This document shows, piece after piece, positions 26,001 to 37,398 of a stretch of 64,000 nucleotides of DNA. The DNA lies in contig JABYQS010000003.1 in the NCBI GenBank assembly GCA_022592435.1, positions 434,001 through 498,000 of the forward strand. Reading direction: 5' to 3'. The notes under the pieces are model-generated. The model saw only the letters and a list, made by a program, of their open reading frames with translations. It had not been told where the DNA came from and made no database searches. Position 1 is the stretch's first letter. Each line of letters opens with the position of its first letter. The translations under genes were made by a program, and so were the position numbers. The DNA is from Cerioporus squamosus. Taxonomy: Eukaryota > Basidiomycota > Agaricomycetes > Polyporales > Polyporaceae.

Positions 26001-29000
26001 GCGGCCTCCAGCCACTCGTTGGCCTTGTTGACGCACTTGCGCAGGTTGTTGAGCTCGGAGAGGTTGAACTGGATCTTCTCGCCCTCCGCAAAGAGTACGC
26101 GAAGGGTCTTGAGGGGAGGAGTGGGGTTATCGTCGAGGAGCTTCTTCAGCTTGTTTCGCCACATGGCAGGCACTGCGGCACGTTCAGAGACCTTCGCCTG
26201 AATGTCCTGCAACTCTGTGTCGCTGAATCGTTTCCGAAGGACGTGGTTCGCGGGAGGACACTTGCACAGCTGATCGACGTGGTCGATGCACACGACCTTG
26301 GTGGTGCAGGGACACGTGATCTGGGATAGGTAGCAGAAGACCTTGCAGACGGTGCACTGATACTGATCTTCGGGCCGATCCGTCTCTTCCAGAACTTCGC
26401 CCATCTGAAGCGCTCGGGCGCGTGTCCTCGCGTCCATCTCGCGGTCCGTCATCTCCTGTAGGCTATCATTCAACCTAATCGAGGATATGAGTGAGTGTCG
26501 GTAGGGTCGCCCTGTAAGCCGCCAACGTACCACATCGCGGTCTGAATCGTTTGCGATTGCTGCGTGATGGTGATGAGGAGTTCATCGTGCGAGAACACCG
26601 GCAGCTTCCCATGCTCCTGGTATCGCCTGACGCAGTCCAAGCCGAGGGGTAACCAGTCTGGCAGCGCGAAGTTCACTGCCTCGTTGAAGTTCAGCTGGAC
26701 ATCGGAGAACGCATCAGCAGCGGCCAACAGGCTGAACAACAGTACGCGTACCCCGTGGTTAAACCCGGCATGGTATGCCTTGGGGAACGTGACGACAAAC
26801 TCGCCTGCTCGCTGGTTGCAAGCGAACACGTTCACCCCCGCGTCCTGTATGCGTTGCGGGTTCATCAACGTAACCAACTGAAACAGGAGGTCTGGCTGAG
26901 CCTCGAACAGGTCGGGAGCTTCCTTCTTGATGGCAGCCTCGAACTTCTCGGCGTCAGACCCCGGTATGCTGTACCACGTCTTCGTCTCCCCCCAGTGCAC
27001 TACCGAAAAATCTCTGAGCAAATTGAGCGGTTAGGTCCCCGTCAAAACACTTACTGTAGTTGATGCTGTAGGTATAATGATCCTGAGATGCCTTGCATGA
27101 GAAACTATCCGATGGACAGTTCGAGAGGCGCTGACTGACCTCGTTATGCCAGCAGAACGTAGAGAAAATCATTCCAACATAAGTCCACGGTACCGTCATG
27201 CCAGAGATATCAGACTTGATGTAGCGAAGCAGTGACTTCGGCAGGATGGGGATATTGTTCAAGTTCCACGGGTCCTTGGAGTAGGGATCGAGCGGGTGCG
27301 TCTCCAAAGTAGGCATGCCGCTATGAATCAACGGTCAAGATTTGTCCATTTTCGGTCTTCGGATAGACACGCACCTTCCATGTGTCGTGGAGTGCACGTC
27401 CGCCCCGTACTCGACTTCAACGGTCTCGTTTGGCGACTGGACCAACCGCCAAAATTCGTACTCCACATCCTCCTCCGTGATGACCGTGGTTCCCAAGCGG
27501 TTGGCGTAAGGGTCATCGATCCGACGAGGCGCAAGAGGATTGGCACCGTTGTGTCGCGGTAGATGGCTTAGGAACCATAGGCGCCGAAACTCGAGATCCC
27601 TCGCCTGGAAGCTCGACAAGCTGTGTTCCTCGCCTTCGTCGAAGCCGAAGTCACCGCCAGTTCCAAACAAGCAGAGGTGGCAGAACCATTGACCTCTCGG
27701 GATGTTTGACAGAGGCGGGTCCAGACAGAACATGTGGAAACCTGGAAATTTGCGGGTCCGTCAACAACTGAGGAGTACTCACTGGAGGCACGGCCGCTGC
27801 ATACCACAATCACAACCATCGCATATCAACATCTTCTCGCCCTGATCCTTCTTAAGACATATCTCGCAGTGGAGCTGGGGAGCGATCTAGTCAGAGGTGG
27901 CATCGCCCTCGCAGAGACCTGCAAACAACGCACCTCAGATGGAGATCTGGGTTGTCTGGCAAGGGCGGCTTCCCCAACAGGACCTCCCGCCTCGTTCGCT
28001 GTAGATGTCCGACGGACCCCTGTATGCGATGTGAGTTACCGCGCCACCGAGTTGTGGCAACAACGTACGTGAAGTCTGCTCCGTCTCAGTGTGGCGAGTG
28101 CTCCTCCGTGGCCGAGAACCTTCCGCCTTGACGCCGTTGGTCTCCTTAGCATCGGCCTCGTCTGGAGGTTCAGACAGCGGGCTAGATGTCGATGATAGAG
28201 GACTAGATGGCGGACTGTCATCGTCCCTGTTGGAGGGGGGAGGGCTCAATCGGCCAAGGCCGCTAGTAGACTGGATGTTTGTATGCGTCTTGAGGCTTGC
28301 GTCCCGCTGCTTGCTCGGCGACAGAGCGGCCGAGTTCCGCACACGCTCGCAGAACTGCTCGTAGGGAAGGATCACCCGGCTGTACGAGTTGCGCAGCTGG
28401 GTCGCAAGGCCAGGGACCCCGGTGTATCCAAGCAGCCGACCCAGATCTGCCCATTTCTTGTCGCGCGTCACCTACATAGGTTCACCGTTACCAATGATGG
28501 CGTTGACGAAACCCGGTGGCGATAGCACAATGTTGGTCAGCCGTCGGCAGATAATCTTGACGGCATTCGGGAAACCATACCGCTTCATAGCCACCGAGTC
28601 GATGCACTTCCTTCCGCAACGTCCAGAGATCCAACGGTTTGTGATTGATGGTGGGAACGGAGACGCGAGGGTTGCCCTGCTGCTTGTGGAACCGGTAGAG
28701 CTGCTCCAGAAAATTCACCTTTGCACGAGACGACGCCTCAATGGAGTTGAGCCGCTGCAGACGGGTCTTGAAGCGAAACCTCTGCGGGCGGAGAAGGTGA
28801 GGGGAGCTGCGCGGCGAGACGCCACCGGCGCTTCATCCGAACAAGGAAGGCAAGAACGCACCTCGGTGTCCGTCACAAAGGGCATATTCCAGCCCAGCGG
28901 TGGCACAATCTTGCACATCCCGTAGCGCTTGCCTGTGTCGGATATTGAGGCGATATACGCCATGGGGTCCTTGAATTGCTCGGGTGTGGGGTGGAATGTG

Positions 29001-29464
29001 GGGCAGTCGGTGAGGCCGAAGGGGCGAGGACCGGGTTTGGGCCCGGTCGGTTTCGTATTCGCCGTCTTGACGGTCGACATATCCAAGGTAGGAGAGACCT
29101 GGATGGGAGGGCCGTCGCGCAACTGGATACGGAGGCCGCCATCCTCGGTAATAGAGTCGTTGAGAGTCTCCTCACCGATCGTGGTCTGTGCATGGGACTG
29201 CAGAGCAGCGAGTGCGTCCGTCTTGGATTTCCTGGGGGCCCTCCTGGAGTTGTCGTTGGAGGCGGGGGCGTCGCTGGGGTGCGCAGGCTCCGGGCGTTCG
29301 ATCGGAATAGCGCCCTCGACAGCGATGCTCAGGCACGAGGTGAAGGTGGCGACGTTGGCGGAAAAATCAGGAGGCAGGAGGGAGGGGGTCGGGCTGGCGG
29401 GGGCAGCACGGGGAGAACGCCCCCTGCGAGCGGCGCCGCCGCGAGGGGAGGGAGAGCCGTGCAT
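23038..29464 (-). CDS. JmjC histone H3K4 demethylase, KDM5/JARID1 (Lid2-type)
   Basis: Fe(II)/2-oxoglutarate-dependent enzyme that removes methyl groups from H3K4 and represses or tunes transcription. Exons: 28862-29464, 28581-28781, 28069-28471, 27934-28019, 27805-27874, 27375-27741, 27140-27320, 27055-27082, 26531-26999, 24115-26474, 23038-24059; 1929 residues. Domain order is canonical: JmjN (about 150-190), ARID (about 215-310), PHD1 (about 432-475, [19 protein letters not shown]), JmjC (about 590-760) with iron ligands H635 and E637 (CWHNE) and H723 (AYHAGFNHG), C5HC2 zinc finger (about 840-885), helical PLU-1 region, PHD2 (about 1334) and PHD3 (about 1518). All three iron ligands are present, so it should be active. 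The last 330 residues are Pro/Ser-rich and disordered. An exon boundary falls directly after ligand E637, and the next exon is only 28 nt. Confidence 0.93.
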
Positions 29465-30269
29465 TGTGGCCGTGGAGAAGGAAAGGGAAGAGACACTCGT
29501 CGACTCGCCTTGATTATGCCCGAAGAGCGGTCCTTCAACCCAGACACCTTCCGCGTGGGAACTGCAGCCTTCGCGGAGTCCAATTCTACGCGCCGATCTT
29601 GCCGCCGCTTGATCGCTGGACTCATAGCCACATACACAACCTTCCTGCTAGCCATCGAGTCGCCTCCTCTCCTCGCCCCGCGCACGCGCCCTGCTCTCCA
29701 GCCACCCCTGACGCAAGGCGGCCGCGGGGAGATTGTGCGTCCAGCACGCCCGCGATGGGCACTGCAGATGCCGCTCCCATTCAAGTCCGCGGCGAATCAG
29801 GCTTACCCAATCAGCTTCTGTGTTCCCTCTGTGTGGCGCCGCGTGCCCGGCACTTGTGTACCGCAGCGTCTCTTGGTAGCTTCTCTTCCCCTACCGACAC
29901 ACAAACCCTCCAAGCCTCATTCCTCAATGACATGCGTCCAGCTTGCAAAGCTGCGTGATACGTTTCGGTATTCTACGCGACGTTCCTTTCGGATCCCATT
30001 TGCGTTGTTCATGAGCACTAGACGCCGGACGGCATCGCTTTCCACTCGGCGCCAAACTTGTCCAGCTTGCCTCCAAGTCGATGTCGAGCTCCATGTCATC
30101 AGGCGTGTCTCTACGGTGCCCGAGTACGGACTGTGCATTCTACGTCCGTGCTTGTAAGGATGACAGCGAGAAACGATTTTTGCGCGCGGTTTATGCATAC
30201 CTGTGCTCAGACACCCGCTTCGCACGCCCTGCCTAGTGTACCGGGCAGAATTGTTTTGGGCGAGACTGC

Positions 30270-30322
30270 CGGCAGAAATGGCAATGGCAATTGCCATAGG
30301 CTGGCAGTTGCCTGGCGAATAA
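30270..30322. repeat. Degenerate palindromic repeat, copy 1
   Basis: Shares the pattern CGGCAGA.ATGGCAA ... TGGCAATTGCCA ... CTGGCGAAT with copy 2 about 275 bp away in direct orientation. Its core ATGGCAATTGCCAT (30284-30297) is a perfect 14-bp palindrome. It may belong to a small dispersed element; the family is unknown to me. Confidence 0.5.
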
Positions 30323-30352
30323 CTTAGCGCCTGGTACCACATCCGCTAAGTT
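30321..30352. repeat. 9-bp perfect inverted repeat (hairpin)
   Basis: AACTTAGCG at 30321-30329 and CGCTAAGTT at 30344-30352, separated by 14 nt. It abuts repeat copy 1. Confidence 0.6.
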
Positions 30353-30543
30353 GACACCTGGAGCAGCACCTAAAGCAACCCAGAATTGTCTCGAGAGCAT
30401 CTATAATCAATGCATCGCTCTGTAATGGCAGCTCTACGACGGACTCAGTGCGAAAATTCGCAAGTTCGTCGTGTTCGTCACTGAGAATTACCAAATATGG
30501 CTATAGACGCCGTACTTCTGCCACATTCTGCCCAGCGATGAGC

Positions 30544-30597
30544 CCGGCAGATATGGCAAATGCCGCTGGCAATTGCCACTGGCGAATTGGCAGCATT
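30544..30597. repeat. Degenerate palindromic repeat, copy 2
   Basis: Direct-orientation relative of copy 1, with core TGGCAATTGCCA (30567-30578, perfect 12-bp palindrome) and a following GGCGAATTGGCAG segment. No coding potential. Confidence 0.5.
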
Positions 30598-31216
30598 CTG
30601 CCAAGTACATTAGCCCTGCCCCAAAATATCATCGGAAGGTGCGACGACGGTAGCATCGTTGCCCCGGATGTATGGTAGAAGATCCTGGACTCAAAGGTTA
30701 CCTGAAGCGGTTACAGATCATCCTACACACACTGTATTGTGTTGTTCGTACCCATGCATATACTCGATACGACCTGCGTGAGCAAGCCGCTGCCAGACGG
30801 ACGACAGATTCATGACCACTTGCCACTATATAGATGCCTCTCGCTGCAGTGATCAAACGAGCAAGACATCCAGACAGCATCTGACGGCAGAGTTGTGGAG
30901 GCTGGGCGGCTGGATAGAGTCGGACAGCCAGGCGTATACTCAACGCCAACGCGTCCGACACATTGCAAACTTGCATGCAGTCACGCTGAAGATGATGACC
31001 ATGAAGCGCATGCCAGAAACCTTCTATACACAATATCTCAAATGATTACGCCAAAGGACGATGCAAAGAGATTGGTGACACGAAGGAACAAACGAATGCA
31101 GGAAAGATGATATGTGCGAGTATGGTACGATGATGGTGATGCTAATGCTGAACGAGCAAGACATTACGACAACTACACGAGATAAGTGACTTCAAGCCAG
31201 ACCCCAGAATCCCCGA

Positions 31217-32160
31217 TTATGCGCCCTCCTCTGCGGGAGCATCTGCGCCCTCATCCTTGTCCGCCGGCTTGTCTGCAAGGAGATGCCATCAAGATGAGAA
31301 CGCCTACGAAAAAGTATATTACTCACCAGACTCCTGCATGTCCGAGGTCCAGAGGGTGAGGTTGTCGCGGAGCAACTGCATGATGAGGGTCGAGTCCTTG
31401 TAGGACTCTTCCGAGAGCGTATCGAGCTCGGCAATGGCGTCGTCGAACGCCTGCTTGGCGAGGTGGCAAGCACGGTCGGGGCTATTGAGGATCTCGTAGT
31501 AGAAGACGGAGAAGTTGAGGGCGAGACCGAGGCGGATGGGGTGGGTAGGAGGAAGCTCGGTGACAGCAACGTCGGACGCAGCCTTGTAGGCCTCGAGCGA
31601 CTTGTCGGCGCTCTCTTTCCGCTTGTCGCCAGTGGCGAACTCGGCGAGGTAACGGTGGTAGTCACCCATCCTGCGAGCAACGGATAAGGTGATTATCAGA
31701 TGGGGCGTAACCAATCACTCACATCTTGTGGTAGAAGACCTTCGACTCGCCGGAGGCAGCCGAGGGGATAAGGTGCTTGTCGAGAACGTCAAGGATGTCC
31801 TCGCATATCTTCGCAAGCTCGCTCTCGATCTTCTCCCGGTAGCCCTTGATCATCTTGACCTGAACCTCATTGCCCTTCGACTCCTCCTTCTGCTCGATGG
31901 AGGAGACGATGCGCCACGACGCACGGCGGGCACCAATGACGTTCTTGTAGGCGACGGAGAGGAGGTTACGCTCCTCGACGGTGAGCTCCTGGTCGGAAGA
32001 AGCAACGCGCTTCATGTTCTCGACCATCTCTGCAGGCAGACACGGTCGCGTGAGCAACGCGTGCAAACGGAAACGTGCAGGCCAACCACGTACCCTCATA
32101 ACGCTCAGCCTGCTCAGCGAGCTTGGCGAGGTAGACAGAATCCTCACGAGACTGGGCCAT
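31217..32160 (-). CDS. 14-3-3 protein
   Basis: Dimeric adaptor that binds phospho-Ser/Thr motifs and controls many kinases, cell-cycle and stress pathways in the cytosol and nucleus. Exons: 32094-32160, 31723-32029, 31327-31670, 31217-31272; 257 residues, the usual family length. Signature blocks are intact: [53 protein letters not shown] and [13 protein letters not shown]. The basic phosphopeptide-binding residues lie within these blocks. The C-terminal tail is acidic and short, encoded in a separate small exon. Start ATG is at the usual position ([20 protein letters not shown]). Fungi carry one or two 14-3-3 genes; only this one is in the window. Confidence 0.96.
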
Positions 32161-33378
32161 CTGAGGGTGGATACGTCATCAGCATGCGTGAAGAACGCGA
32201 GAAACGCGTCGGACTGACTGTAAAAAGTGGTGGTTGGGGTGGGTGGTGAAGGCTGGAACGAGGACGACGGTCAGCACGGCGGAGACGGCGGCGAGCACGA
32301 GGAGGACTGACTGGAGATAGGAGTGGCGGCGACGGGCAGATGATGAGAGTTTGGAAGAGAGACGTGCAGGGAGATAAATGAACAAATTAAATTCAGAGCT
32401 GGGCAGAGGGTTGTTCGGTTGTGGGCAGAGGGGAAGTCACGTGGGGAGCCTTCCGATGGAGGTTCCCCAAGGCGTGATGCCATATCGGGTAAGCGCCGTC
32501 CGAGCGGCCGTTGCGACGCATGCCCATTGCCCGGCCGTCCTTTGTCTCGTCCCGCACAATGAAAGCCTTTCGCGGCCCACCTTTCTCTCGCCTTTTATCC
32601 GGACGCCGTGGTCGGGCGAGCGCGCTCTGGCTGCCACCGCAGCGGCGAGCGGGGCAGAGGGCAGCGGGCGGCCAAGGGCGCCACGGCGTCTAGGGTATCT
32701 GACGTCGCCGCCAACGATCGAGAATCGAGATGTTGCTATCCTTGTCTGGCTGGGACTCGGAGGGCTGGGAAACTCGTACCCGACACCGCCAAGGGCGGGC
32801 GCGACGGCCTCTGGCACTGTCTCGGGCCACCGGGCTGTCCGTTCTTCTGCGGCCCAATGATCGAACCAGGCTGCAGCTATCGCAGCTCGATGAATGCGGT
32901 CGACTCTCTGCCGCAGGCCACGGCCACCACGCGGCCGTCCACCGGTGATGCGGCCATCAGCAACCCCGGATTCTGCCAAACACGGCTTGCACCGGAGGTG
33001 CGGGCGACACGCGCAGCCAGCGGCGCGCTCACGAAGCATGTCGAGATTGTGTCCGTCTCACGCTACGTACTTACAATCATCCAGTGCACTTCGATTGTCT
33101 CCAAGTTATCGGTCAATGCCAGGCCAGGATGCCAACGAACGATAGCCACCGCAGCGAGAGCGGGGTACAGCCCTCACGTCGACTTACAAGTACAAGGATA
33201 CTTGAGTCAACCACCTGTCGATGTCCAAGGTCGGTCCCGAAATGGCAACTAGAACATCCTTGCCGCACAAGTAGGTGAAGCGGTGCATAGCCAGCATCGA
33301 CGAGAACGAGTATAGCCCATAGGTCAATGGATCTGACTGTACTCTGCTAGACGTAACCCTGTACTAGTGGCTGGAGGG
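32161..33378. other. Intergenic upstream of 14-3-3
   Basis: GC-rich between 32500 and 33050, where overlapping long open frames on both strands (for example 32437-33039, -) have Arg/Ala/Gly-rich composition and no family signature; not called. Holds the 14-3-3 promoter. Confidence 0.5.
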
Positions 33379-33393
33379 CTAGTGGCTAGAGGG
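33364..33393. repeat. 15-bp tandem duplication at the S28 peptidase stop codon
   Basis: CTAGTGGCTGGAGGG (33364-33378) is followed at once by CTAGTGGCTAGAGGG (33379-33393), one mismatch. Read on the - strand it encodes the end of the peptidase (P-S-S-H-stop) twice over; the first stop is used. Confidence 0.75.
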
Positions 33394-35492
33394 CTTCCAC
33401 TCCGCAAGCCAGCCGGCGATGGACTTGAGCGCCTGCTGCTGCACCGCAAGCACGGTCGAGTCGACGTTCGCGTTCGTGGTGGACAGGTCCGAGCAGTGGA
33501 ACCCGTCCGAGAGAGCCAGCGGCTGCTCAGGCGTGCTCTGGAAGTGCGTGCCGTCCGCGGCAACCGTGGCTTCCCTCCAAGGATCGCCTGCGAGACACGG
33601 GCAAGTCATGGTCAAGTCAGCACGACGGCAATCATGAGCGGAAGCACTTCGTAGACGTACGTATGCCGTTTGCGAAGAAGAGGTGCTTCTCCTTCACGAA
33701 CCATCCATCATACGCCTTGTTCGTGGCATCGACGTTCGGGACGGGGTGCGTCTGGTTGGCAAACTTCTGCGGGAACCAGTAAGGACACTGCCTCTCGTCG
33801 TATGCGGGGCGGACGAGGCGCGTGACGATCGTTGGGTGAGGCTCAGGAGCGCCCTCCTGGAAGAAGCCCATCTCGTTGCAGCTGGGCAACCTATGTCAGA
33901 GAGAATGCTCGGTGAGACGTGGCCAATGACGTACACAATCCACGTCCAGGAGCGGCCAGCGTTGTCGATCGAGGTGTCAGTCCAGAATGCCTGCGTGGGG
34001 TCGTACGTTCCCAAGCAAGTACTGTGGACGGCGTCAGCACGGGACCCCAGGAAAGGCTAACCGACAACGTACACGACATCTGCATCGCCGCACACTACAC
34101 GCAGCTGTCGTAAGTGGCAAGCCCGAGCTATGCAAGATGTGATAGCTCACGATTGGGGTAGTATGTCTTGGTCCAGAACGAGCCCCACGCCTGGAGAGCG
34201 TGCTGCAGTCCCCAGCCCTTCGGACCAGCGCTCACTCCGTTCTTGACCTCGAGCGCATCGCAGAACTCGAAGAAGGTACCGCCACCTGAGGAGGGGGACA
34301 GCGACTGCCAGTCCCAGAGGTTGTTGCGGACTGGATGCACAAAGCTCAGTAATCAGGCCCAAAGTCCACTCCTTTGAAGACTCACGAGCGCCCGCGGCAT
34401 CGTCTAAATGGTTGCTGAGCTCGGTCATGTTGAAGAGCTTCAGGATCGTATTGATCTCCTTGGAGTTACCGGAGGTGAAAACCGAGTCAATGTGGGCGAT
34501 CACGGCCTGGACGTCGGCAGAGCAGTTCTTGGGCATGTTATCCAAGATAGGCTGGAAGTATCCCCAGTAGTCGCTGAAAGGCACCCGGATACGTCAGCAT
34601 CTCGTGAATATCTGCGCGTAGGAAGCGTACGCACACAATGCTCTCCACGACCGCGGACGACGCATACGCAGCCTGGAACAGGTTCGGCTTGCTAGGAATC
34701 AAAATACTAGTCAGCACGAACGCTCGGCAACACATCGCACACTGTTGCTCACTTGACTACTGTGAAGCTCGTGAGCGCACCCGAGTAGCTTCCGCCGATG
34801 AGGACCCACGGAGCCTTGCCCGGCGCGACCGAGTCGCCGTCAGGCTGCGGGAGCTGGACGTTCTTCGCAAAGTACTCGAGGTCGTCAATCGCCTGCTGGA
34901 TGGTGTGGAACCGGAGACTGTGGTCCGAGAGGTCATCGAATGGGTTCGACAACCCGTAGTACCGGTGCTCGAGCACGATCGCGGAGCCATTGTGCGCCTG
35001 AGCAATCTGTCCATTGATAGTGCGGTTCGTGAGGTATCCAGTGTAGGCTAGTGAGTAGCGTTAACTCCAACATCCCAAGATAGTAGGCATATGCGGACTT
35101 ACGAGCTGCGTTCGCCTCCCCAGGCGTCATCAAGATGATGGGGCCACCTATTGTAAGAACGTGAGATTCGTCTCCATGTCGCGCGAGCATGCCGACTGAC
35201 CCTTTTCGTAGAACTCGTACGTATGCCAGTACCGCTGCTTGAACGTTCCGGCCGACGGATTACTGTGGTCGATCAGCTGATCGAAGTAGTATGTCGTGTT
35301 GTACGGTGGGAGCTGCGTCCCGTTCCTGCTTGTGACCGGACCACCCTCGGGCGGGGGGACGACCGGCACGCTCGGGCGCGGAGGAATGTTCGCATGCGCG
35401 CGGCCGTCGGGGGTCTTCGCAGCGACGTCGACTGCCCCGAGGAGAAGCAGCGCAGAGACGACCGCCAGGCGGATCGTGTCGATTGGCAACAT
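33379..35492 (-). CDS. Secreted serine peptidase, family S28 (PRCP/DPP2-like)
   Basis: S28 enzymes cleave after proline, at either end of peptides; fungal members are mostly secreted and work at acid pH. Exons: 35201-35492, 35103-35147, 34753-35047, 34635-34691, 34386-34573, 34151-34330, 34073-34094, 33935-34021, 33661-33881, 33379-33587; 531 residues. An N-terminal signal peptide is visible (about 1-24, LAVVSALLLLGAVDVAA). Then FDQLIDHSNP, HRYYGLSNPF and the nucleophile in GGSYSG (Ser about 199). The catalytic Asp is expected in NGIRDPW and the His in DGFHCSDL; both are present. Several N-x-S/T sites suggest glycosylation. A 22-nt exon (34073-34094) is needed to reach CGDADVVTCLGTYD in frame. 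It stands alone, with no co-regulated partner visible. Confidence 0.92.
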
Positions 35493-37398
35493 TGTGCGGA
35501 TGACCAGTTCCTGGCTGTCGTGGACGTCGGCTTGATCGCGAGCCTGCGAGAGTTCCAGCAGCGAAGGGAGGAGCTTGGCTTCGAATGTCTCGCTGATGTT
35601 CTTATACGTGAGCAGCTTCGCGCCGCGGCGTCATTTCGATACCGAGCACGCGCGAGCACGTCCAGTTTCGCCGGGAGATCAATTGATAGGGCACCATGGC
35701 ATCAGGCTGGGGGCCGCTCTCTGTCCGAAGACGTTATTGGCAACGTTGATGCGATAGCGGGCTGTACATACCAACAAAATACGGCGCCCCAGTCGCACCG
35801 TGCTTCGCTGTCAATAGAGCCCGTCAGCTGTGCGTGTCCACATGGACATTCGACCGGCCGAGCTTGGGGCTGCTTCGTCGTACGAAGCCGTCGGGCAGAA
35901 GGCGATATCGACATGCCAAGATATACTTACAGACCGTAGAGCTGAGTCCTCCATCCGGAGAGCGTTGTACTTGTCTTTGTTGCCACCTTTCGTGTGCCTC
36001 CCGGCGGCCTGTTAGTAGCGGCTTGTCTGAGCTTGATGGAGCTGAGTAAGGAAAGAGGGCATCGGAGTCAAAAATATCGCGGAGAAGACTGATGGAAACA
36101 AACACTGCGCCAACCTGAGTACTAACCTGCTTAGAAACATACGGCATCAGAGGCGCCTAGCAGTACTTGCGTCGATAGCAGTTGGCAGCAGGCTCAGGGC
36201 AGGCGGGCCGCGGCACATCGCCGCACGTACTCCTCTGGTCAGTAGGGGCATCTCAGCCCGCCAGTAGTGTCAAGAACGTAAGAATAGCTGGTGCCTCAGA
36301 GTACATCAGACAGTACAGGCCGACACGCTGTCGCCTTTAGTAAGCGGAAGAAGAGCCAGGGCAGTCATGTTATGCTTCCCGGACGAACTGGCGCCACAAC
36401 GGACCGAGCAGAAGCATGCAACGCCTCCCCATCGGAGTGCCGACTGCAGGCCTGACCAAGTCTCGTTCGGACGCACTGATAACGGGGATATGTGGACCAC
36501 GCTGAGAGGTTGATGCAGGGAGGTTTGGCGACAGGATGGTTGTGAGTCCATGTATACACCGGGACTGTTGGAGGGTGTCGTCATGAGACGTAAAGATGAC
36601 TGCTGTGCTCACCGGGTCGTCTGTCAAACTCACCAAGAAGTACGTCAGTATGACCTTGCGGGGATAACCATTTCCTCCAAAGGCGTGCTGTATTGTCCAG
36701 GATGGCCCAGGAGCACACACTTTGACACTTGCAGGAAGGAAGGTACAGGCTCACCAGATTCGAAGTCACGCTGGGCTGCACGTACGGGCAAGCTCTACAC
36801 CGCCGACCGCGGGACCCAGAACGCATTCTAAGCAGAACGCGCTGAAACAAGCTTGCTCCAAGTCGTCTCGCATACACGGTTGTCTTGGGGCTTGTGTTCC
36901 CCACGTCGATTGTTCATCGAAACATGAACAAAAAACCTCCCACAAGATGGCTGTATGTTGATGCACGGCGGTGGATTGCCAGCACGCTAAGAGATATCAA
37001 TGAAAGTTCAGTACGCAACCGTGATGCGAAGCATGGGGACGTACCGAAGTTCCCATAAAGATATAGCGGACCACAGCGTGTACTTGACTTGCTCCTCAGG
37101 ACGGCTGACACGATGAAATACAAGGCTAAGTCTCTCTGAGATTACCATTTGCCAAACCACAGCAATAGGTGCAACATATGAAGCAGCAAGTCAAGCATAA
37201 GCACCAGCGGACTGTTCGTAATAGGCGTAATAGGATACAAGGAGCTAACAGGAGTCCGCGGGCTCTGATCGCAATCATGAACGTCGTAAATAGCATACAA
37301 CAACTGAGCAGAGCTGTACCACAAGATGACATACCACGTCGGGAAGACAAGAATCAATCAAGCGTCACGGTCATCGGGATTAGCCAAGAATAGCCCGA
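35493..37398. other. 1.9-kb gene-free region
   Basis: Upstream of the S28 gene and downstream of the next - strand gene. Only short frames without family motifs on either strand; no repeats or RNA genes recognised. Confidence 0.55.

Larger units (their letters stand above)
29465..31216. other. 1.75-kb gene-free region with palindromic repeats
   Basis: Upstream of KDM5 and downstream of 14-3-3. An open frame of about 214 codons from 29516 has Arg/Pro/Leu-rich low-complexity content and no recognisable motif, so it is not called. The region holds two related palindromic segments (30270-30322, 30544-30597) and a separate inverted repeat (30321-30352), listed below. Confidence 0.6.

Noticed and set aside
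28976..30157. A 393-codon open frame on the + strand
   Set aside because: Its first half is antisense to KDM5 exon 1 and the rest is Arg/Pro-rich low complexity without any motif.
32437..33252. Overlapping long frames on both strands upstream of 14-3-3
   Set aside because: High GC removes stops in all frames; Arg/Ala/Gly-rich and no family signature.
34073..34150. A frameshift in the S28 peptidase
   Set aside because: Using the acceptor GTGTAG before 34094 gives a 22-nt exon that restores the frame and the family motif.
35270..35283. A 14-bp perfect palindrome (CGATCAGCTGATCG)
   Set aside because: It encodes the conserved FDQLIDH motif of the S28 peptidase; coding constraint explains it.
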